A stretch of DNA of 64,000 nucleotides from Mucilaginibacter sp. OK268 (GTDB lineage: Bacteria; Bacteroidota; Bacteroidia; Sphingobacteriales; Sphingobacteriaceae). The position numbers were made by a program, and so were the translations under genes. Of this stretch, positions 62,618-64,000 are shown one piece after another (the first letter of the stretch is position 1; each line of letters opens with the position of its first letter). The stretch covers positions 248,001-312,000 of the forward strand of contig NZ_FNJV01000002.1 in NCBI RefSeq assembly GCF_900103125.1. The letters are read 5' to 3'. The notes beneath the pieces were generated by a model, which did no database searches, was not told the DNA's origin, and saw nothing but the letters and a program-made list of their open reading frames with translations.

Positions 62618-63095
62618 GGAAATTACCTTTATCATTTTGAATCTAAAAAGGGTGTCATGCTGAGCTGCGTCGAAGCATGGTGGGCAGGCCTCTGCGCGCG
62701 CCCTTCGACAGGCTCAGGGTGACAGGCCTTTTTGATTTTTATTAGCATTATGCAGTCGCTCGGCTCCGGCGGAGTGACGACTATTTGCAGGCCTCTGGCC
62801 TGTGAGTCAAATATAATCTTGCTTTTTACAGCGGCCAGAGGCCGGGTAATACCGATCACTCGGCTGGAGCCGAGCGACGGCTGTAAAAATCATTTAAACA
62901 GGATTTTCAGTTCCCTCCCCACGGGAGGGGTGCGGCTGGCGGTGAAGTGGCAGGGAGGGGTTTATACAAGCGACTGAATTGTCTGGGGGATGAAACCCCT
63001 TCCTCCCCTTCCCGAGGGAAAGAATCGCACACACCCTGGCTTTTAAAAATTGTCCAAACGTACATTGTTGTCATGCCGAACGAGGCAAGACCATC
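62618..63095. repeat. Cluster of REP-like and palindromic repeats
   Basis: No gene is seen. Segment 62654-62728 has GTCATGCTGAGC facing GGCTCAGGGTGACA. At 62755-62889 nested inverted repeats occur: GTCGCTCGGCTCC with GGAGCCGAGCGAC (62866-62878), GGCCTCTGGCC (62790) with GGCCAGAGGCC (62833), and TTTTTACAGC (62823) with GCTGTAAAAA (62880). From 62910 to 63040 are CCCTCCCC-ACGGGAGGGG type motifs. Confidence 0.7.
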
Positions 63096-64000
63096 TTACT
63101 TCATTTTAACAACGACTTTTCCTTTAGCCCTCCCGCTTTCAACATAGGCTATTGCTTCTTTGATCAACTCAAATGGGAATACTTTGTCCACAACCGGTAT
63201 TATAGTACCAGAATTTATAAGGGAAGTGATCTCTTTTAACTGTGCTCCATTGGCCTTCATAAATAGAAATGAAAAGCCCACGTTAAGCCGTTTTGCTTTT
63301 TTTCTCACTCCGGAGCTCAATAAACGCATGATCAATTTCACGAACCAGGGGACTCCAATTTCTTCCGCAAAATCCGGATCAGGCGGGCCAGAGATCGAGA
63401 TGAGTTTTCCACCAAGCTTTAATACGCGCAGCGACTTCTCGAGTGTCTTTCCGTCCTGACTATTCAAGACCAGGTCGTAACCGTTCAGAATTTTCTCAAA
63501 GTCATCTTTTTTGTAATCGATAACCACATCTGCTCCGAGGCCTTTCACCAACTCGATATTAGCTGCGCTTGTAGTGGTAGCTACGGTAGCACTCAGGTAT
63601 TTCGCCAGTTGAATAGCAAAAGTGCCTACGCCACCGGAGCCTGCCTGGATGAATACTTTCTGCCCTTTCTTCAGGTTCCCCTTTTCGATCAGTGCCTGCC
63701 AGGCGGTCAGGCCCACCAGTGGGATGGATGCGGCTTGTTCCATGCTCAGCTTTTTCGGCTTAAGCGCTAAATCAGCTTCCTTAATCGCAATGAATTCTGC
63801 AAACGTTCCAATCCGGTGATCTGCCGGTCGAGCATAAACCTCGTCTCCAACTTTAAATTGCTGCACCCGGGCGCCGACCTTAGTCACGATACCCGCTACG
63901 TCATGGCCCAAAACAAATGGTGTCTTATACGGTAAAATGAGTTTGAACTCCCCGTTGCTGATTTTGGAATCCAGCAGGTTTATACCGGCAGCATGTACTT
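63096..64000 (-). CDS. NAD(P)H:quinone oxidoreductase-type dehydrogenase (partial at right edge)
   Basis: The frame is open to the edge, giving at least 301 residues; the ATG at 63911 is internal, because the upstream sequence (AAGINLLDSKI, LPYKTPFVLGHDVAG) is already family sequence. The GHDVAGIV motif, GDEVYARP, AGSGGVGTFAIQLAKY nucleotide-binding loop and the C-terminal AIAYVESGRAKGKVVVKMK place it in the zinc-independent quinone oxidoreductase branch of medium-chain dehydrogenases. No zinc-binding Cys cluster is seen. It probably reduces quinones or enones with NADPH. The gene runs leftward into the repeat cluster. Confidence 0.88.
   Translation of the reverse strand, partial: VHAAGINLLDSKISNGEFKLILPYKTPFVLGHDVAGIVTKVGARVQQFKVGDEVYARPADHRIGTFAEFIAIKEADLALKPKKLSMEQAASIPLVGLTAWQALIEKGNLKKGQKVFIQAGSGGVGTFAIQLAKYLSATVATTTSAANIELVKGLGADVVIDYKKDDFEKILNGYDLVLNSQDGKTLEKSLRVLKLGGKLISISGPPDPDFAEEIGVPWFVKLIMRLLSSGVRKKAKRLNVGFSFLFMKANGAQLKEITSLINSGTIIPVVDKVFPFELIKEAIAYVESGRAKGKVVVKMK

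Overview
The window looks like a chromosomal segment of a Bacteroidota soil or plant-associated bacterium of the Sphingobacteriaceae type (Mucilaginibacter/Pedobacter-like; inference). It carries four SusC/SusD outer-membrane transport pairs, two ECF sigma/FecR pairs, a hybrid two-component sensor, TAnnTTTG-type -7 promoter boxes and Bacteroidota-style extragenic repeats.

Layout. 1-813: the end of a phage-like cassette (tail of one gene, a holin-like membrane protein, and a small gene broken by a one-base frameshift), stopping just before the 3' end of a tRNA-Leu. 838-2527: tRNA-Leu(GAG), tRNA-Leu(CAG), a secreted beta-propeller protein and tRNA-Lys(TTT). 3056-19395 (minus strand): ECF sigma, FecR anti-sigma, STN-type SusC, SusD, a small lipoprotein, and four metallo-hydrolases (M20, M14, M20D/AbgB-like with a frameshift at a G8 tract, M14). 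This reads as a peptide-scavenging SusCD locus. 19906-27244 (minus): a second sigma/FecR/STN-SusC/SusD set with no enzyme. 27566-40245 (minus): a polysaccharide utilisation locus with hybrid sensor-regulator, SusC, SusD, surface glycan-binding protein and one clan GH-A hydrolase, plus a truncated GH31-like fragment between regulator and SusC. 41092-48553 (minus): a fourth SusC/SusD pair followed by a cytochrome-motif/FG-GAP lipoprotein and a secreted protein of unknown function. The 900-base leader of this locus holds a degenerate repeat array with roughly 50-base spacing.

49458-50821 (minus): a SatD-like regulator and a DUF3307 membrane protein, with four copies of an AT-rich motif in the upstream region. 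51024-55013 (plus): an NAD salvage cluster of NrtR-like Nudix regulator, bifunctional NadM-Nudix, nicotinamide phosphoribosyltransferase NadV and a PRPP synthetase. A promoter matching the Bacteroidota consensus lies in front of nadM, and a TTGCGT-N7-ACGCAA palindrome overlaps its -7 box. 55073-57440: DoxX-like, NmrA-like and membrane proteins divergent from a MarR regulator, with three related motif copies between them. 57523-59603: DUF5995, a secreted alpha/beta hydrolase and DUF4287. 59604-63095: repeat-rich DNA around a topoisomerase III gene, including a 32-base perfect inverted repeat (MITE-like) and REP-like elements; the topoisomerase stop codon lies inside one repeat. 63096-64000: a zinc-independent quinone oxidoreductase-type dehydrogenase running off the right edge.

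Functional picture: two sigma/anti-sigma loci whose SusC proteins carry the STN signalling domain, against two SusC proteins without STN (one next to a hybrid sensor), so the regulatory hardware and the transporter architecture agree. All functional calls come from reading motifs; no database search was run.
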